Below are positions 51,397 to 61,333 of a stretch of DNA of 64,000 nt, in pieces. The notes under the pieces were generated by a model. That model worked only from the letters and a program-made list of their open reading frames with translations, had not been told where the DNA came from and ran no database searches. The translations under genes and the position numbers were made by a program. Positions within the stretch are counted from its first letter, which is position 1. Each line of letters begins with the position of its first letter. Origin of the DNA: Rhizobiaceae bacterium (GTDB lineage: Bacteria; Pseudomonadota; Alphaproteobacteria; Rhizobiales; Rhizobiaceae); NCBI GenBank assembly GCA_019635775.1, contig JAHBYU010000003.1, positions 151,686 to 215,685 of the forward strand. Direction: 5' to 3'.

Positions 51397-51878
51397 GGCA
51401 GCTTCCTTTCTATGCCGGGCTGGTGGTGGTGCTGGTGGCTATCGACCAGTGGATCAAATATCTCGTGGAAACGCGTCTTGTGCTGCACGAGATGGTCGAA
51501 CTGCTGCCTTTTCTTGCGCTCTATCGCACCTACAACACAGGCGTTGCATTCTCGATGTTCGCCTCTTTCAGCGATACGATCCTGATCGTCGTATCGATAG
51601 CGGTTATTGTCTTCATCCTATACCTCGCCAGCCGATCCACGTCCCGGCAGTGGTTCGCCCGCATCGGGTTTACCCTCATTATCGGCGGGGCACTCGGTAA
51701 TCTCATAGACCGTGCGGTCTACGGCCATGTCATCGATTATATTTTCTTCCACACGCCAGTGTGGTCCTTTGCCGTATTCAATCTGGCCGATGTCTTCATC
51801 ACGATTGGCGCCGGGATGGTGCTTCTTGAGGAATTCCTGCTCTGGCGTCATCAGCGCAGCAAGGGATCGACCCGGTAA
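51393..51878 (+). CDS. lspA: Lipoprotein signal peptidase (signal peptidase II)
   Basis: An inner-membrane aspartyl peptidase of 161 residues that removes lipoprotein signal peptides. Four hydrophobic segments and the conserved blocks [29 protein letters not shown] and [14 protein letters not shown] (the catalytic Asp pair) are present. The start is TTG at 51393, overlapping the previous stop, with AGGGCGG upstream; no ATG fits. Confidence 0.95.
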   Translation: MRQLPFYAGLVVVLVAIDQWIKYLVETRLVLHEMVELLPFLALYRTYNTGVAFSMFASFSDTILIVVSIAVIVFILYLASRSTSRQWFARIGFTLIIGGALGNLIDRAVYGHVIDYIFFHTPVWSFAVFNLADVFITIGAGMVLLEEFLLWRHQRSKGSTR

Positions 51879-51894
51879 TCGGAAAGGCACAAGC

Positions 51895-52884
51895 ATGGCA
51901 GACCCTTTCAAGGCCATCCTGATCAGCCGGGATGAAGACAAGAGGCAGTCTGTCGCGGTCACCGAACTCGCAGAAGCCGATCTCATGGATGGTGACGTTA
52001 CGGTTGCCGTCGAAGCGACTACGGTAAACTACAAGGACGGACTGGCGATTACCGGTCGCGCACCCGTGGTGCGTCGCTTCCCCATGATACCGGGTGTGGA
52101 TTTCGCAGGCACGGTGACGCACTCGAACCATCCGGAGTGGAAGAAGGGTGACAAGGTCATTCTCAATGGCTGGGGTGTCGGCGAGGTGCACTATGGAGCT
52201 TATGCCGGCAAGGCGCGCGTCAAGGGAGAGTGGCTGATTCCGCTTCCCGCCGGGATGAGCGTGCGGGATGCCATGGCGATCGGGACCGCCGGCTACACGG
52301 CGATGCTCTGCGTGATGGCGCTGGAAAGGAACGGCATTACACCGGGGCAGGGTCCTGTGGTCGTGACGGGCGCTGCGGGTGGCGTCGGCTCGGTAGCCGT
52401 CGCGCTCCTTTCGGGGCTCGGCTACCATGTCGTCGCATCGACCGGGCGTACATCGGAGACGGAATATCTGAAAGGCCTTGGTGCTGCAGAGGTTATCGCG
52501 CGCGAAGAACTTGCCGGGGCGGCAAAGCCTCTGGGCAAGGAACGCTGGGTAGCCGGGGTCGACACAGTCGGGAGCCATACGCTCGCCAATGTGCTGTCCA
52601 TGACGTCCTATGGCGGCGCTGTTGCGGCCTGCGGCCTGGCCGGAGGCATGGACCTGCCGTCGAGCGTCGCTCCGTTCATACTGCGCGGGATATCGCTGCT
52701 TGGCATTGATTCCGTAATGGCCCCGAAGCAGCTTCGTCTGGACGCATGGCGCCGCCTCGGTACAGACCTCGACATGTCCCGGCTTGCCGCGTTGACGACG
52801 GTCGCGGGTTTTGACGACATAATCGGCATCGCCCATGACATCGTCGACGGGAAGGTCAGGGGACGGGTCGTCATTGAGATGTGA
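51895..52884 (+). CDS. Acrylyl-CoA reductase-like MDR oxidoreductase (AcuI/YhdH family)
   Basis: A 329-residue NADPH-dependent medium-chain reductase. The AcuI/YhdH signs are [17 protein letters not shown] near residue 41, [12 protein letters not shown], and the nucleotide loop [22 protein letters not shown] near 152. Relatives reduce acryloyl-CoA to propionyl-CoA, protecting the cell from acrylate. The ATG at 51895 follows GGAAAGG. It lies 16 bases after lspA. Confidence 0.92.
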   Translation: MADPFKAILISRDEDKRQSVAVTELAEADLMDGDVTVAVEATTVNYKDGLAITGRAPVVRRFPMIPGVDFAGTVTHSNHPEWKKGDKVILNGWGVGEVHYGAYAGKARVKGEWLIPLPAGMSVRDAMAIGTAGYTAMLCVMALERNGITPGQGPVVVTGAAGGVGSVAVALLSGLGYHVVASTGRTSETEYLKGLGAAEVIAREELAGAAKPLGKERWVAGVDTVGSHTLANVLSMTSYGGAVAACGLAGGMDLPSSVAPFILRGISLLGIDSVMAPKQLRLDAWRRLGTDLDMSRLAALTTVAGFDDIIGIAHDIVDGKVRGRVVIEM

Positions 52885-52982
52885 GTCCCTGAACCCAACG
52901 TTTCCCTGCGTCCAGACCGACAGTTAAAATTCGAACGATCCGTCCAAAGCTTCTCTAATCAGTGTCTGCCATACCGGATAGC

Positions 52983-55268
52983 ATGACCACCAAGAGCCTC
53001 AAAGACAACCGGCTGTCGGATGACCGCGATGGTGCGGTGGCGCCGGTACGCGCGCTTGTCAAGGCTCCGCCACTCGTTCCCGAACCTCTCGGACGGACGG
53101 CACGGCCGCTTTCCTTTGCAACGGTCGTCGCCATCATGTTGCTGGCCGGCGTCGCGCAACTTACAGGGGCTCCTGATTTTCTGGTTGCTTCGCTGGCCTT
53201 TCTCGGACTGGCCTGCCTGCTCGTCGTCGCGCGCGCAATGCGTGCGGAAGGCAGGGCGCGGGCAGTGATTGCCGAAAATGCCGCTCGCAGCAGGGCCGAG
53301 GTGGAAACGCTTGCAGACCGGATGTGGGAGCTCCAGGAAAGCGAGGAGCGCTTCCGGGGTTTGATCGATGCGCTGGGCGACCTTGTCGTCCACCGCGACC
53401 GCGAAGGCTGCATCGTCTATGCCAACAAGGTATTTGCCGATCTCGTCGGAGTGGATCAGCGCGATCTCGTGGGGCAAAGTCTGGCGCAACTCGGCATCGA
53501 CGTGGGTGTCGTTCCGGATGCCGCCTTTGCCGACGGCGAGTGCCTCAGCTCCACCGATGTGGCCGTGCGTTCGGCGAATGGCACGCGCTGGTTTTCGTGG
53601 ATCGAGCTGTCGGTGCGCGACAAGGTCAGCGACCATGTCTCACACCGCGCCATCGCGCGCGACATCACCTCGCGAAAGCGCGCAGAGACAGCACTCATAA
53701 ATGCGCGCGAGCGCGCCGAATTTGCGAGCCAGGCCAAGTCGCGTTTTCTTGCAACGGTGAGCCACGAGATACGCACGCCGATGAACGGCATAATGGGCAT
53801 GGCGAAGCTTCTGGCCGACACCGAACTGTCGCTTGAGCAGCGGACCTATGTTGGCGCCGTATCGACGTCGGCTTCAGCCTTGCTCGCCCTCATCGAGGAT
53901 CTGCTTGACTACACCAAGATCGAGGCGGGCAGGTTCGATGCCGAGCCACAACCGATGTCTCCACGCGAAATTGCCGACAACGTTGTCGAGCTTCTGGCCG
54001 CCAAGGCCTTTGCAAAGGACATAGGACTGGGCTGCCACGTAGCGCCCGATGTGCCGCAGATGATTACTTCGGACCCGGGGCGGATCAGGCAGGTTTTGCT
54101 CAATCTTCTTGGCAACGCTGTCAAGTTCACGGATGCCGGCGGCGTCCTCCTCACCGTGACGAAACGCAGTGACGGCGACGGCGATTCAATCCGCTTCTCG
54201 GTGTCCGATACCGGGCCAGGCCTGAGGCCCGAGGACAGGGAGCGGATATTCGAGGAGTTCGAGCAGGCCGACGGAAGTTCCACCCGCACGCATGGCGGCG
54301 CGGGCCTCGGGCTGGCGATCTCGAAGCGTCTTGTTGGCTCACTGGGCGGGACGATCGGCCTGGAAAGCCAGCCAGGCAAGGGTTCGGATTTCTACTTCGA
54401 TATTCCCGCTAGCGACTCGGCCGAAGGCTCGGCCATGCATGGCGAGGCTCTTGCGGGCCGCAAGGTCGTCATTCTTTCGGTGAACACGGTGGAAGCCGAG
54501 GCCATCGCCATGACCGTGCGCGCGCATGGCGGTGAGGCGGAGATCGCCGCAACGGTGGCGCAGGCAGCAACCTACGCGGACGACTGCACAACGCTTCTGG
54601 TCGACGCCGCAATCGAAAAAAGCGACGGGCGGGTGCTTGGCCGGCTAAGGCAGGCAGGTTTCGCCGGTGCGAACGCGGTTACCCTGATCACGCCGACGGA
54701 TCGTGGATTGCTGGGCGAATTTCGAGCCAATGGCTATTCGACCTTCCTCGTCCGTCCAGTGCGGGGAGAGACCCTCTTGCGGGTGCTTCTAGCGGGCTTG
54801 AATGCGCCCGTGGCGGCAAGCCTGCCTTCGGCCGGGGAGCCCTCCCTGGCAAAGTCCCAGCGCGTGAACAATCGCCTGCCGGGGCTGGCGATCCTCGTGG
54901 CGGAAGACAACGACATCAACGCCATGCTGGCGAGGGCGACACTCCTGAAGGCGGGCCACAGGGTGGATATCGTCGGCAACGGCAAGGCAGCGGTCGAGGC
55001 CGTTACCGGAGGCGGCCGCCGGCGACGCTATGATGTCGTGCTTATGGACCTGCACATGCCGGTCATGGATGGACTCGACGCAATCGCCGCCATCCGGCGC
55101 TACGAAGAGGAAGTGGGCCTCCCGCCGGTGCCGATCATGGTGCTTTCGGCCGACAGCCAGGAAAAGACCCGCCATGCTGTGCTTGCGCATGGCGCAAGCG
55201 GGTTTGTCACGAAGCCGCTTGACCCCGATGCTCTCGTCAGGACGGTCGAAGAGCGCGCCGCCGCCTGA
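52983..55268 (+). CDS. PAS-domain hybrid sensor histidine kinase/response regulator
   Basis: An inner-membrane hybrid kinase, about 761 residues. One or two membrane segments lie near residues 40-82, then a coiled coil, a PAS domain (about 115-235), HisKA with phosphoacceptor His261 ([11 protein letters not shown]), HATPase_c with [27 protein letters not shown] and [11 protein letters not shown], and two receiver-like domains. The last receiver is complete with Asp689 ([11 protein letters not shown]); the first lacks the N-terminal acidic pair and looks degenerate. The start could also be GTG at 52962. No partner regulator is adjacent, and the signal is unknown. Confidence 0.92.
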   Translation: MTTKSLKDNRLSDDRDGAVAPVRALVKAPPLVPEPLGRTARPLSFATVVAIMLLAGVAQLTGAPDFLVASLAFLGLACLLVVARAMRAEGRARAVIAENAARSRAEVETLADRMWELQESEERFRGLIDALGDLVVHRDREGCIVYANKVFADLVGVDQRDLVGQSLAQLGIDVGVVPDAAFADGECLSSTDVAVRSANGTRWFSWIELSVRDKVSDHVSHRAIARDITSRKRAETALINARERAEFASQAKSRFLATVSHEIRTPMNGIMGMAKLLADTELSLEQRTYVGAVSTSASALLALIEDLLDYTKIEAGRFDAEPQPMSPREIADNVVELLAAKAFAKDIGLGCHVAPDVPQMITSDPGRIRQVLLNLLGNAVKFTDAGGVLLTVTKRSDGDGDSIRFSVSDTGPGLRPEDRERIFEEFEQADGSSTRTHGGAGLGLAISKRLVGSLGGTIGLESQPGKGSDFYFDIPASDSAEGSAMHGEALAGRKVVILSVNTVEAEAIAMTVRAHGGEAEIAATVAQAATYADDCTTLLVDAAIEKSDGRVLGRLRQAGFAGANAVTLITPTDRGLLGEFRANGYSTFLVRPVRGETLLRVLLAGLNAPVAASLPSAGEPSLAKSQRVNNRLPGLAILVAEDNDINAMLARATLLKAGHRVDIVGNGKAAVEAVTGGGRRRRYDVVLMDLHMPVMDGLDAIAAIRRYEEEVGLPPVPIMVLSADSQEKTRHAVLAHGASGFVTKPLDPDALVRTVEERAAA

Positions 55269-55397
55269 TCAAGCTTTTTGCCGGCTGACTTGTCTTAAGC
55301 ATCGAGAGTTGATGCTCCGTCTGGGGCGCGCTATGTCACAGTCCTGTATCAGTTCGTGCGTATCCCCGGAAAGAAATTGCCCGAAGGAGAATCGCCC

Positions 55398-56282
55398 GTG
55401 CAGGCATCGTTGCCGGATTGTGATGCTCAACTGATTTCCACCCCGCCCGCATCGGCATGTATCCTTGAGAGTCGTCACCTCGACGCGCCCCTGGGGCGTC
55501 TCGGTCCTCTGGAGGTTCGGCTTGCCCGCAATGCGACAGAAGTGGCCGCGGCGCAGGAAGTTCGCTACCGCGTCTTCTATGATGAACTCGGCGCACGATA
55601 TCCCGGTCTCGAGGCCCAGGAAAGGCGGGACGCCGACCGCTTCGATGCCGTTTGCGATCATCTTCTCGTGTTCGACAATTCGCGGCCGGGACCGGATCAT
55701 CGCCGTATTGTCGGTACGTACCGACTTCTGCGTCAGGAAATCGCTTCCGGTACATGTGGATTTTATTCGCAGGATGAGTTCGACCTTGCCGCGCTGGTGG
55801 CGCGCCACGCTCACCTGAGGTTCCTCGAACTCGGCCGTTCCTGCGTATTGCCGGAATACAGATCCAGAGGGACAATCAGCGTCCTATGGCAGGGCATATG
55901 GAACTATGTCACCCATCATCGGATCGATGTCATGACGGGATGCGCTTCCTTCCCGGGCAGCGATCCCATGGTTCATGCACAGGCTCTTTCCTACCTTGCA
56001 TACAACTGCCGCGCCGACCTTGAATGGGACGCTTGTGCCGTGGCTGGCCGGAGCCATCCAATGAACCTGATCCCTCCGGGAGACGTGGATGCGAGGTCGG
56101 CTCTCTATGCGATGCCGCCGCTCATCAAAGCCTATCTTCGCATCGGCGCGAAGGTCGGCGACGGATGCGTCATCGACCACCAGTTCGATACGGTCGATGT
56201 GTTCATCATCATGCCGGTCAAGGCGATCGCGGCGCGATACATCAGCTTCTATTCAGGAGACGGCGTCTCGTTTGCTGCGTGA
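55398..56282 (+). CDS. olsB: Ornithine lipid N-acyltransferase (OlsB-like)
   Basis: Transfers a 3-hydroxyacyl group from ACP to ornithine to make lyso-ornithine lipid, the first step of phosphorus-free ornithine-lipid synthesis. The 294-residue GNAT-fold protein shows AAQEVRYRVFYDELGARYPG, RIVGTYRLLRQEIA and LELGRSCVLPEYRSRGTISVLWQG, the hemolysin-like acyltransferase pattern. The start is GTG at 55398 with GAAGGAG 8 bases before it; a GTG at 55356 is in frame but has a poorer site. OlsA is not in the window. Confidence 0.9.
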   Translation: MQASLPDCDAQLISTPPASACILESRHLDAPLGRLGPLEVRLARNATEVAAAQEVRYRVFYDELGARYPGLEAQERRDADRFDAVCDHLLVFDNSRPGPDHRRIVGTYRLLRQEIASGTCGFYSQDEFDLAALVARHAHLRFLELGRSCVLPEYRSRGTISVLWQGIWNYVTHHRIDVMTGCASFPGSDPMVHAQALSYLAYNCRADLEWDACAVAGRSHPMNLIPPGDVDARSALYAMPPLIKAYLRIGAKVGDGCVIDHQFDTVDVFIIMPVKAIAARYISFYSGDGVSFAA

Positions 56283-56309
56283 TCCGTTTGCCGGCTGACA
56301 ATAGGCTGA

Positions 56310-56942
56310 TCAGGGAATGTCGTCGGGATGCCGGCCCGGCCTTCCCCGGTATGTAGGAAAGCTCCAGCCGAACCGAAGCGCACCACCGCGGATTGCAAAG
56401 GCGGTCATGAAGGCGAGGAGCGCCGCCGCAGCGTCTGGCAGGCCAGCCAGGCTGACCGCTGTGAATACGGCGGCCCCGGCAAGCGCAGCGGAGACGTAGA
56501 TTTCCGGTCGCAGCAGAACGGAAGGCTCGCCAGCAAGCATGTCCCGCAGGATTCCCCCGAAGGTGGCGGTCAACATGCCCATCACCATCGCCACGACCGG
56601 TGAGCCCGTGACCTCAAGGCTTTTGTCCGCCCCGAGAGCTGCGAAGGCAGAAAGACCAATGGCATCGAGCCAGAGCAGGAGCCTGTAGCGGGACTCCAGC
56701 CTGTGCGCGGTGAAGAAAACGACAATGGCCACGATGGCGCAGACCACAACATAGGCATGGTCGAGAACCCAGAAGACGGGCACGCCCAGTATGAGATCCC
56801 GGACCGTACCTCCGCCTATGCCGGTTACGCTTGCAAGGAAGATGAAGCCGATCACGTCCAACTGCTTGCGCGAGGCCGCAAGGGCTCCGGTCGCGGCAAA
56901 TACGGCAACGCCGGCATAATCAAGCCAGAGTCCAGGATTCAT
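56310..56942 (-). CDS. Trimeric intracellular cation channel-like (UPF0126) membrane protein
   Basis: A 210-residue inner-membrane protein with seven hydrophobic segments in two UPF0126 repeats. Each repeat has the hallmark glycine-Arg-Asp motif: GIGGGTVRDLILG near residue 41 and ATFGGILRDMLAG near residue 125. Bacterial TRIC homologues conduct potassium and sodium ions. It lies 101 bases downstream of grpE on the same strand. Confidence 0.9.
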   Translation of the reverse strand: MNPGLWLDYAGVAVFAATGALAASRKQLDVIGFIFLASVTGIGGGTVRDLILGVPVFWVLDHAYVVVCAIVAIVVFFTAHRLESRYRLLLWLDAIGLSAFAALGADKSLEVTGSPVVAMVMGMLTATFGGILRDMLAGEPSVLLRPEIYVSAALAGAAVFTAVSLAGLPDAAAALLAFMTAFAIRGGALRFGWSFPTYRGRPGRHPDDIP

Positions 56943-57043
56943 GATGACGCCGCCGCCAGTTCCAACTCGCCTGCCTCCACGTGGAAGCAGTGTAGTTCAT
57001 CCGTCGAGAAAGCGGTACCGATTGATCGGGGCGGTTTAGGCTG

Positions 57044-57676
57044 TCAGGCGTCCGTTTCGGCCTGCCCGTTGACCGGGCCAGGCTCGGCAGGAGCGTCGCC
57101 CTGATGCTTTGGTCCGCCCTTCGCGACACCGACCATTGCAGGACGCAGAACCCGATCGCCGATCGAATAGCCAGGCTGGACCACCTGCACGACGGTGTTG
57201 GCCGGGAGGTCCGGGTTGGGTACCTCGAACATGGCCTGATGGAAATTCGGGTCGAACTTCTCTCCCTCGGGCTGAAGCTTCTTGACTCCATGGCGTTCGA
57301 GCGCCGCCAGCATGGCACGCTCGGTAAGCTCCACGCCCTCGATCAAACCCTTGAAACCGGCTTCGCCAGCTTCCCTCACTTCCGCCGGAATAGCTTCAAG
57401 GGCACGCCCAAGATTGTCCGAAACCGAAAGCATGTCGCGTGCGAAATTGGCGATGGCATAGGAACGTGCGTCATGAACGTCGCGCGCCGTGCGTCGACGA
57501 AGATTCTCCATCTCCGCGGCCACGCGCAGTGCGCGGTCCTTCAGTTCCTCATTCTCCTTCAGCAACCGAACGACGGCTTCATAGTCGCCGTCGACAGTGC
57601 CTTCGGTCCTCTCGGTAGTAGCGTCGGCGGACTGGGTCTCGTCGGACGCGCGTTCGTCTTTAGCGTGGTCGCTCAT
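57044..57676 (-). CDS. grpE: Nucleotide exchange factor for DnaK
   Basis: GrpE, 210 residues, releases ADP from DnaK. The long N-terminal coiled coil (about 30-75, [24 protein letters not shown]) precedes the beta domain with [32 protein letters not shown]. The ATG at 57676 has GGA before it; one at 57688 is possible. An upstream in-frame ATG at 57730 would lie within the predicted promoter. An RpoH-like promoter 34 bases upstream fits heat-shock control. Confidence 0.95.
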   Translation of the reverse strand: MSDHAKDERASDETQSADATTERTEGTVDGDYEAVVRLLKENEELKDRALRVAAEMENLRRRTARDVHDARSYAIANFARDMLSVSDNLGRALEAIPAEVREAGEAGFKGLIEGVELTERAMLAALERHGVKKLQPEGEKFDPNFHQAMFEVPNPDLPANTVVQVVQPGYSIGDRVLRPAMVGVAKGGPKHQGDAPAEPGPVNGQAETDA

Positions 57677-57709
57677 CACGGGATCCATCAATCTGGAAAG
57701 GTGCGCCGG

Positions 57710-57738
57710 ATATCGAGCTTCAGGCAGCAAAAATCAAG
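57710..57738 (-). promoter_or_regulatory. RpoH-like promoter for grpE
   Basis: On the minus strand, CTTGAT (57738-57733), a 17-base spacer and CGATAT (57715-57710). Each hexamer differs from the CTTGAA/CCATAT consensus by one base. Transcription would start near 57703, about 27 bases before the chosen ATG. Confidence 0.7.
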
Positions 57739-57907
57739 GCCGGATCTTGGAAAGTCGCAAGGCTAGGCGTGGTGTCCAGCACATTCGGGCAAATGAATCG
57801 ATATTAAATCAAACTTTACCTTGTTTGCGCGGAAATGGACCTTCCCGGGGTGCTGTGGGAACCATTCAAAGGCTGCGAGAGTTTCGCTGCCGAAAGGTTG
57901 GAAGAGT

Positions 57908-58129
57908 ATGGCAACAAACGCAAACGATAACACGAACGTCCTGCAGCAAGAGATCCGCAAGCAATTGGGATCGGCTGCCGTGAAGCGATTTGCGGAGAGT
58001 CTTCCAGCCTTCGGTGTCGAGAAATCGATACCGGACAGCTTCCTCAGCCTTCTGGCAGAACTCGATGCCGCCGAATCGCTAAGGCCGGACGGCCGGTCAG
58101 GCGGTGAGGATCATTCAACAGCTGTTTGA
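57908..58129 (+). CDS. Small protein of unknown function
   Basis: A 73-residue polypeptide (start MATNANDNTNVLQQEIRKQ) with an amphipathic helical centre and an acidic C terminus. GGAAGAG just before the ATG is a plausible ribosome site. It has no signal peptide or membrane segment. I do not recognise the family. It diverges from grpE. Confidence 0.6.
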   Translation: MATNANDNTNVLQQEIRKQLGSAAVKRFAESLPAFGVEKSIPDSFLSLLAELDAAESLRPDGRSGGEDHSTAV

Positions 58130-58142
58130 CGGATTGACTCGG

Positions 58143-58298
58143 TCAACCCAGGGCGGCGGGAGCATTGCATGACCCGCCGTTGCGCCGTGCGCAGGCAGGC
58201 CCGGGGCCACGCATATAGTGGCGCTCAGGGCGATAGGTGGGCGCGACGAATTCGCGAACCGCAAACGCGAAATGCGATATGTGTCTGAGTATCGTCAT
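58143..58298 (-). CDS. Small hypothetical protein
   Basis: A 51-residue ORF (MTILRHISHFAFAVREFVAP) rich in Arg, with AGGGA 8 bases before the ATG at 58298; an in-frame ATG at 58343 is also open. The N-terminal helix is amphipathic. No family recognised, and coding status is uncertain. It ends 13 bases from the convergent small gene. Confidence 0.4.
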   Translation of the reverse strand: MTILRHISHFAFAVREFVAPTYRPERHYMRGPGPACARRNGGSCNAPAALG

Positions 58299-58829
58299 GC
58301 TGTCAGTCCCTGGCACTCGGATGTCCCTTCCGATTGCAGACAAGTTTAGCGTTCAGTCGTGAATCTTCCGTGAACGTGATGTTAATCTTCGGCGTGTGTC
58401 GCCCGTGAGCATGGCCGAATCAGGCCGAACTTCGAGACTTTTTCCGGCCGCGCTCAACTTCTTTCGGCCTGTGCCTTTTCCAGCACAGGCGTTTCCTGTC
58501 CATGCTGCCCGAACGGATTTTTGTTTCGTCTAGATGTCGAGAATAAGCGCTGCCGATCAGCACCCCGGTGGCAAAGACAAGGCTGCCGCCAAGCCCGATC
58601 TACATGGCGATGGATGTTGCAAGGCGGAAGTCGGGAATGAGATAGGGCGAGCGTGGGCAAGGCCATCCAATGTCGTCATGATGACATTTGCAAGGCCGCG
58701 CTTGAGCGGAGAGACACCCTCTGAGCGGCAGAAGCAGCTTGGGCAAACCGCAACGTCGATGGACCTAACCTGTTGTTACAGCCGGTGGTTCACCTATATA
58801 GGCAAACGTAAAGCTATAGGGAAATTCCG
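58299..58829. other. Intergenic region with one hairpin and a candidate promoter
   Basis: About 530 bases without a supported gene. A perfect 8-base inverted repeat (GCCTGTGC 58467-58474, GCACAGGC 58483-58490) has an 8-base loop but no T tract. The right end has a promoter-like pair before the next gene. Base composition is slightly more AT-rich than nearby genes. Confidence 0.5.
58773..58800 (+). promoter_or_regulatory. Candidate sigma-70-type promoter for the 116-residue gene
   Basis: TTGTTA (58773-58778), a 16-base spacer and TATATA (58795-58800). It would start transcription about 22 bases before the ATG at 58830. The TATATA is unusual in this GC-rich sequence. Confidence 0.5.
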
Positions 58830-59180
58830 ATGTCGCATCAGAAGCCAGCGCCCAGACCCGCCACCTTTTCGCCCGATGAGCAGTTCGACCCAAAACCTAT
58901 GCTCGATCTCATAGCGGGCATACAGTCTGAACTGGATCGGCTTAGGAGCCTTGTGGAACAGGCTACTCCCAGATTCGATCCGGCAAATCCTTACAACAAG
59001 ACGGCTGACGGCAAGCTTTCCGAGGAAGGTGTGGAATGCTGCTACCGGATGTTCGACGACGGTGCGAGCCGATATTCGGTCTCGCGCGCCATGAAGATTT
59101 CCTTCGCTGCCGCGACGCATCGGTTCAACGCATGGCGCAAGGCGGGCGGTGAAAAGCGCACGCGCACGCTTCTCGGCTGA
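58830..59180 (+). CDS. Small protein with putative helix-turn-helix, unknown function
   Basis: A 116-residue protein. An N-terminal helical segment (MLDLIAGIQSELDRLRSLVEQ) precedes a C-terminal KLSEEGVECCYRMFDDG with SRYSVSRAMKISFAAATHRF, which looks like a resolvase-type HTH (a short helix, turn, recognition helix). AGGGAAA precedes the ATG. It may bind DNA, but no homologue is recognised. It is convergent with the ABC-2 permease gene. Confidence 0.65.
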   Translation: MSHQKPAPRPATFSPDEQFDPKPMLDLIAGIQSELDRLRSLVEQATPRFDPANPYNKTADGKLSEEGVECCYRMFDDGASRYSVSRAMKISFAAATHRFNAWRKAGGEKRTRTLLG

Positions 59181-59221
59181 GGTCCTGCTGCAGGAAGACG
59201 CTGCCGTTCCGAGCGCCGGGC

Positions 59222-60358
59222 TCAGTCGAGTGTGCGCCGGAAACGGAACAGTGCAAGCCCGGCAAAGAGAAACACGAACATGGCGAGCGCGGCGATTTCG
59301 CCGCTTACGGCAGCAAAGTCCGCCCCCTTCAGCATCACAGCGCGCGTGATGCGCAGGAAATGTGTGAGCGGGAATATCTCGCCAAAGACCTGCGCCCATT
59401 GCGGCATGCCGCGATAGGGGAACATGAATCCCGAAAGCAGGATGGAGGGCAGGAAGAAGAAGAAGGTAAGCTGTAGCGCCTGCATCTGGGTGCGGGCCAC
59501 GGTCGAGATCGTGTAGCCAAGAAGGACAAGCGCCATCACGAAGACGAGTATCGCCGACAGCAGGAGAAGGAGCGATCCCTGGAATGGGATTGAGAAGAGC
59601 ATCTTGGAGGCGACCAGCACGACGGCTACCTGCACGGCGCCGACCACAAAGTAGGGCAGCACCTTGCCGAGCATGATCTCGAATGGAGAAGCCGGCATGG
59701 CCAGCAGGTTCTCCATAGTGCCGCGCTCCGTCTCGCGCGTCAGGGCGATCGAGGTCATCATCACCATTGTCATTTGCAGGATGACGCCGAGCAGCCCCGG
59801 CACAATATTGTATTGCGAGATGCCCTCCGGATTGTAGCGCCGGTGAATAACCACCTCGAGCTGGCTGCGCGCCTGTTGGTCGAATTCCGCCTGCTTTCCC
59901 TGTTCACGAAGCAAGGCCTGCTGCGCGACTGTGCCGAGCGTGGAGATCGCGCCGCTTGCCACGGCGGGGTCGGTGGCGTCGGCCTCGATGAGGATCTGTG
60001 GGTTGTTCCCGCTCTCCAGGCGCGTCGCGAAATCGGCCGGAATCGTAACGAGAAAGGAAACCGTGCCCTTGGCCATCAGCGCCTCGGCTTCCGCTTCGCT
60101 CTGCACGACATGGTCGAAGCGGTAATATCCCGTCATCTGCAGCGCCGAAACCATTGCCCGTGTGTAGTTGTCGTTGCTCATGGCAACGAGCGCTGCGGGC
60201 AGGCTCTTGGGGTCGTTGTTGATCGCGTAGCCGAACAACACCAGCTGAATGAGAGGCACGCCAAGCATCATGGCGAAGGTGATGCGGTCGCGCCGCATCT
60301 GGATGAACTCCTTGATAAGCAGCGCGCCAAGCCGGGCGAAGGAGAAGATCGCGTTCAT
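59222..60358 (-). CDS. ABC-2 type export permease (YhhJ/YbhS-like)
   Basis: A 378-residue permease. One N-terminal membrane segment is followed by a large periplasmic domain (about 45-180) and five C-terminal segments, the layout of drug/lipid exporters of the YhhJ/YbhR group. Family signs are KEFIQMRRDRITFAMMLGVP and ERGTMENLLAMPASPFEIMLGK. It overlaps the ATPase gene by ATGA. In enterobacteria two permeases form the channel; here only one is encoded, so a homodimer is likely. Confidence 0.9.
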   Translation of the reverse strand: MNAIFSFARLGALLIKEFIQMRRDRITFAMMLGVPLIQLVLFGYAINNDPKSLPAALVAMSNDNYTRAMVSALQMTGYYRFDHVVQSEAEAEALMAKGTVSFLVTIPADFATRLESGNNPQILIEADATDPAVASGAISTLGTVAQQALLREQGKQAEFDQQARSQLEVVIHRRYNPEGISQYNIVPGLLGVILQMTMVMMTSIALTRETERGTMENLLAMPASPFEIMLGKVLPYFVVGAVQVAVVLVASKMLFSIPFQGSLLLLLSAILVFVMALVLLGYTISTVARTQMQALQLTFFFFLPSILLSGFMFPYRGMPQWAQVFGEIFPLTHFLRITRAVMLKGADFAAVSGEIAALAMFVFLFAGLALFRFRRTLD

Positions 60359-61272
60359 GACATGTTGTCCTTCGACCTGGCCATGAACTGGATGAACACG
60401 TCCTCAAGGCTCGTCTCGCCTGACCGGACAGTCGTTTCCTTCCTGCTCGCAAGATCCTTCAGCGAGCTCTCCAGAAGCATCCTGTCGGAGCCGACGACAT
60501 GCAGGGTCGCGCCGAAGGGCGCAATCTGCTCGACTCCGGGTCGCCCTTCGAGGAGTTCGGCAACCTGATCGAGCCTGGGGCCCTCGACCACAAAGGTCGT
60601 CAGACCGGCGTTCCTTACGACCTCCTCGACAGTGCCGGTGGCAAGCATCCTGCCGTAGGAGATGTAGCTGATACGGTGGCAGCGTTCCGCTTCGTCCATG
60701 TAGTGGGTGGAGACAAGAACGGTGAGCCCGCCTCGCGCCAGATGGTGGATTTCGTCCCAGAATTCTCGTCTGGCCTTCGGGTCGACGCCGGCCGTCGGTT
60801 CGTCGAGCAGCAACAGCCGCGGCTTGTGCATGATGCAGGCGGCAAGCGCGAGGCGCTGCTTCCAGCCGCCGGACAGCGTGCCCGCAAGCTGGTTGCGCCG
60901 GCTGGTCAGTCCCAGTTCCTGAAGTGTGCGCGAGACATGCTCTGCGACGGGGCGGAGCCGATAGAGCCGCGCCACAAATTCGAGGTTTTCGGCAATCGTC
61001 AGGTCCTCGTAAAAGGAAAAGCGCTGGGTCATGTATCCGACCTCGCGCTTGATCTTGAGGCTTTCCGTCCTGAGGTCATAGCCGAGCACCTGGCCCTCGC
61101 CAGCGTCTGGCGTCAGCAGCCCGCACATGATGCGGATGGTGGTCGTCTTTCCGGAGCCGTTTGGGCCGAGGAAGCCGACAATCTCACCCTGCGCCACCCG
61201 CATCGTGACATGGTCGACAACGGTCTTGTCGCCGAAGCGCTTTACCAGTCCGGTGACGTTGATGGCGTCCAT
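60355..61272 (-). CDS. ABC exporter ATP-binding protein
   Basis: A 305-residue ATPase with Walker A GPNGSGKTTTIRI, signature LSGGWKQRLALAA and Walker B LLLLDEPTAGVD. The signature LSGGWKQR is typical of YhiH/YbhF-type drug exporters, though those often have two ATPase halves while this has one. It is coupled to the permease by ATGA and follows the HlyD-like gene by 61 bases. Confidence 0.93.
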   Translation of the reverse strand: MDAINVTGLVKRFGDKTVVDHVTMRVAQGEIVGFLGPNGSGKTTTIRIMCGLLTPDAGEGQVLGYDLRTESLKIKREVGYMTQRFSFYEDLTIAENLEFVARLYRLRPVAEHVSRTLQELGLTSRRNQLAGTLSGGWKQRLALAACIMHKPRLLLLDEPTAGVDPKARREFWDEIHHLARGGLTVLVSTHYMDEAERCHRISYISYGRMLATGTVEEVVRNAGLTTFVVEGPRLDQVAELLEGRPGVEQIAPFGATLHVVGSDRMLLESSLKDLASRKETTVRSGETSLEDVFIQFMARSKDNMS

Positions 61273-61333
61273 TGCGGTTCCGACTTAAAGTCTAGTGGGG
61301 AGGCAAAGACATTTTGTCCTCTGTCTTCGAGGC

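Noticed and set aside
58467-58490. Perfect 8-base hairpin in the gap before the 116-residue gene
   Set aside because: Considered as a terminator or small RNA end, but neither strand has a T tract after it and no promoter could be paired with it.
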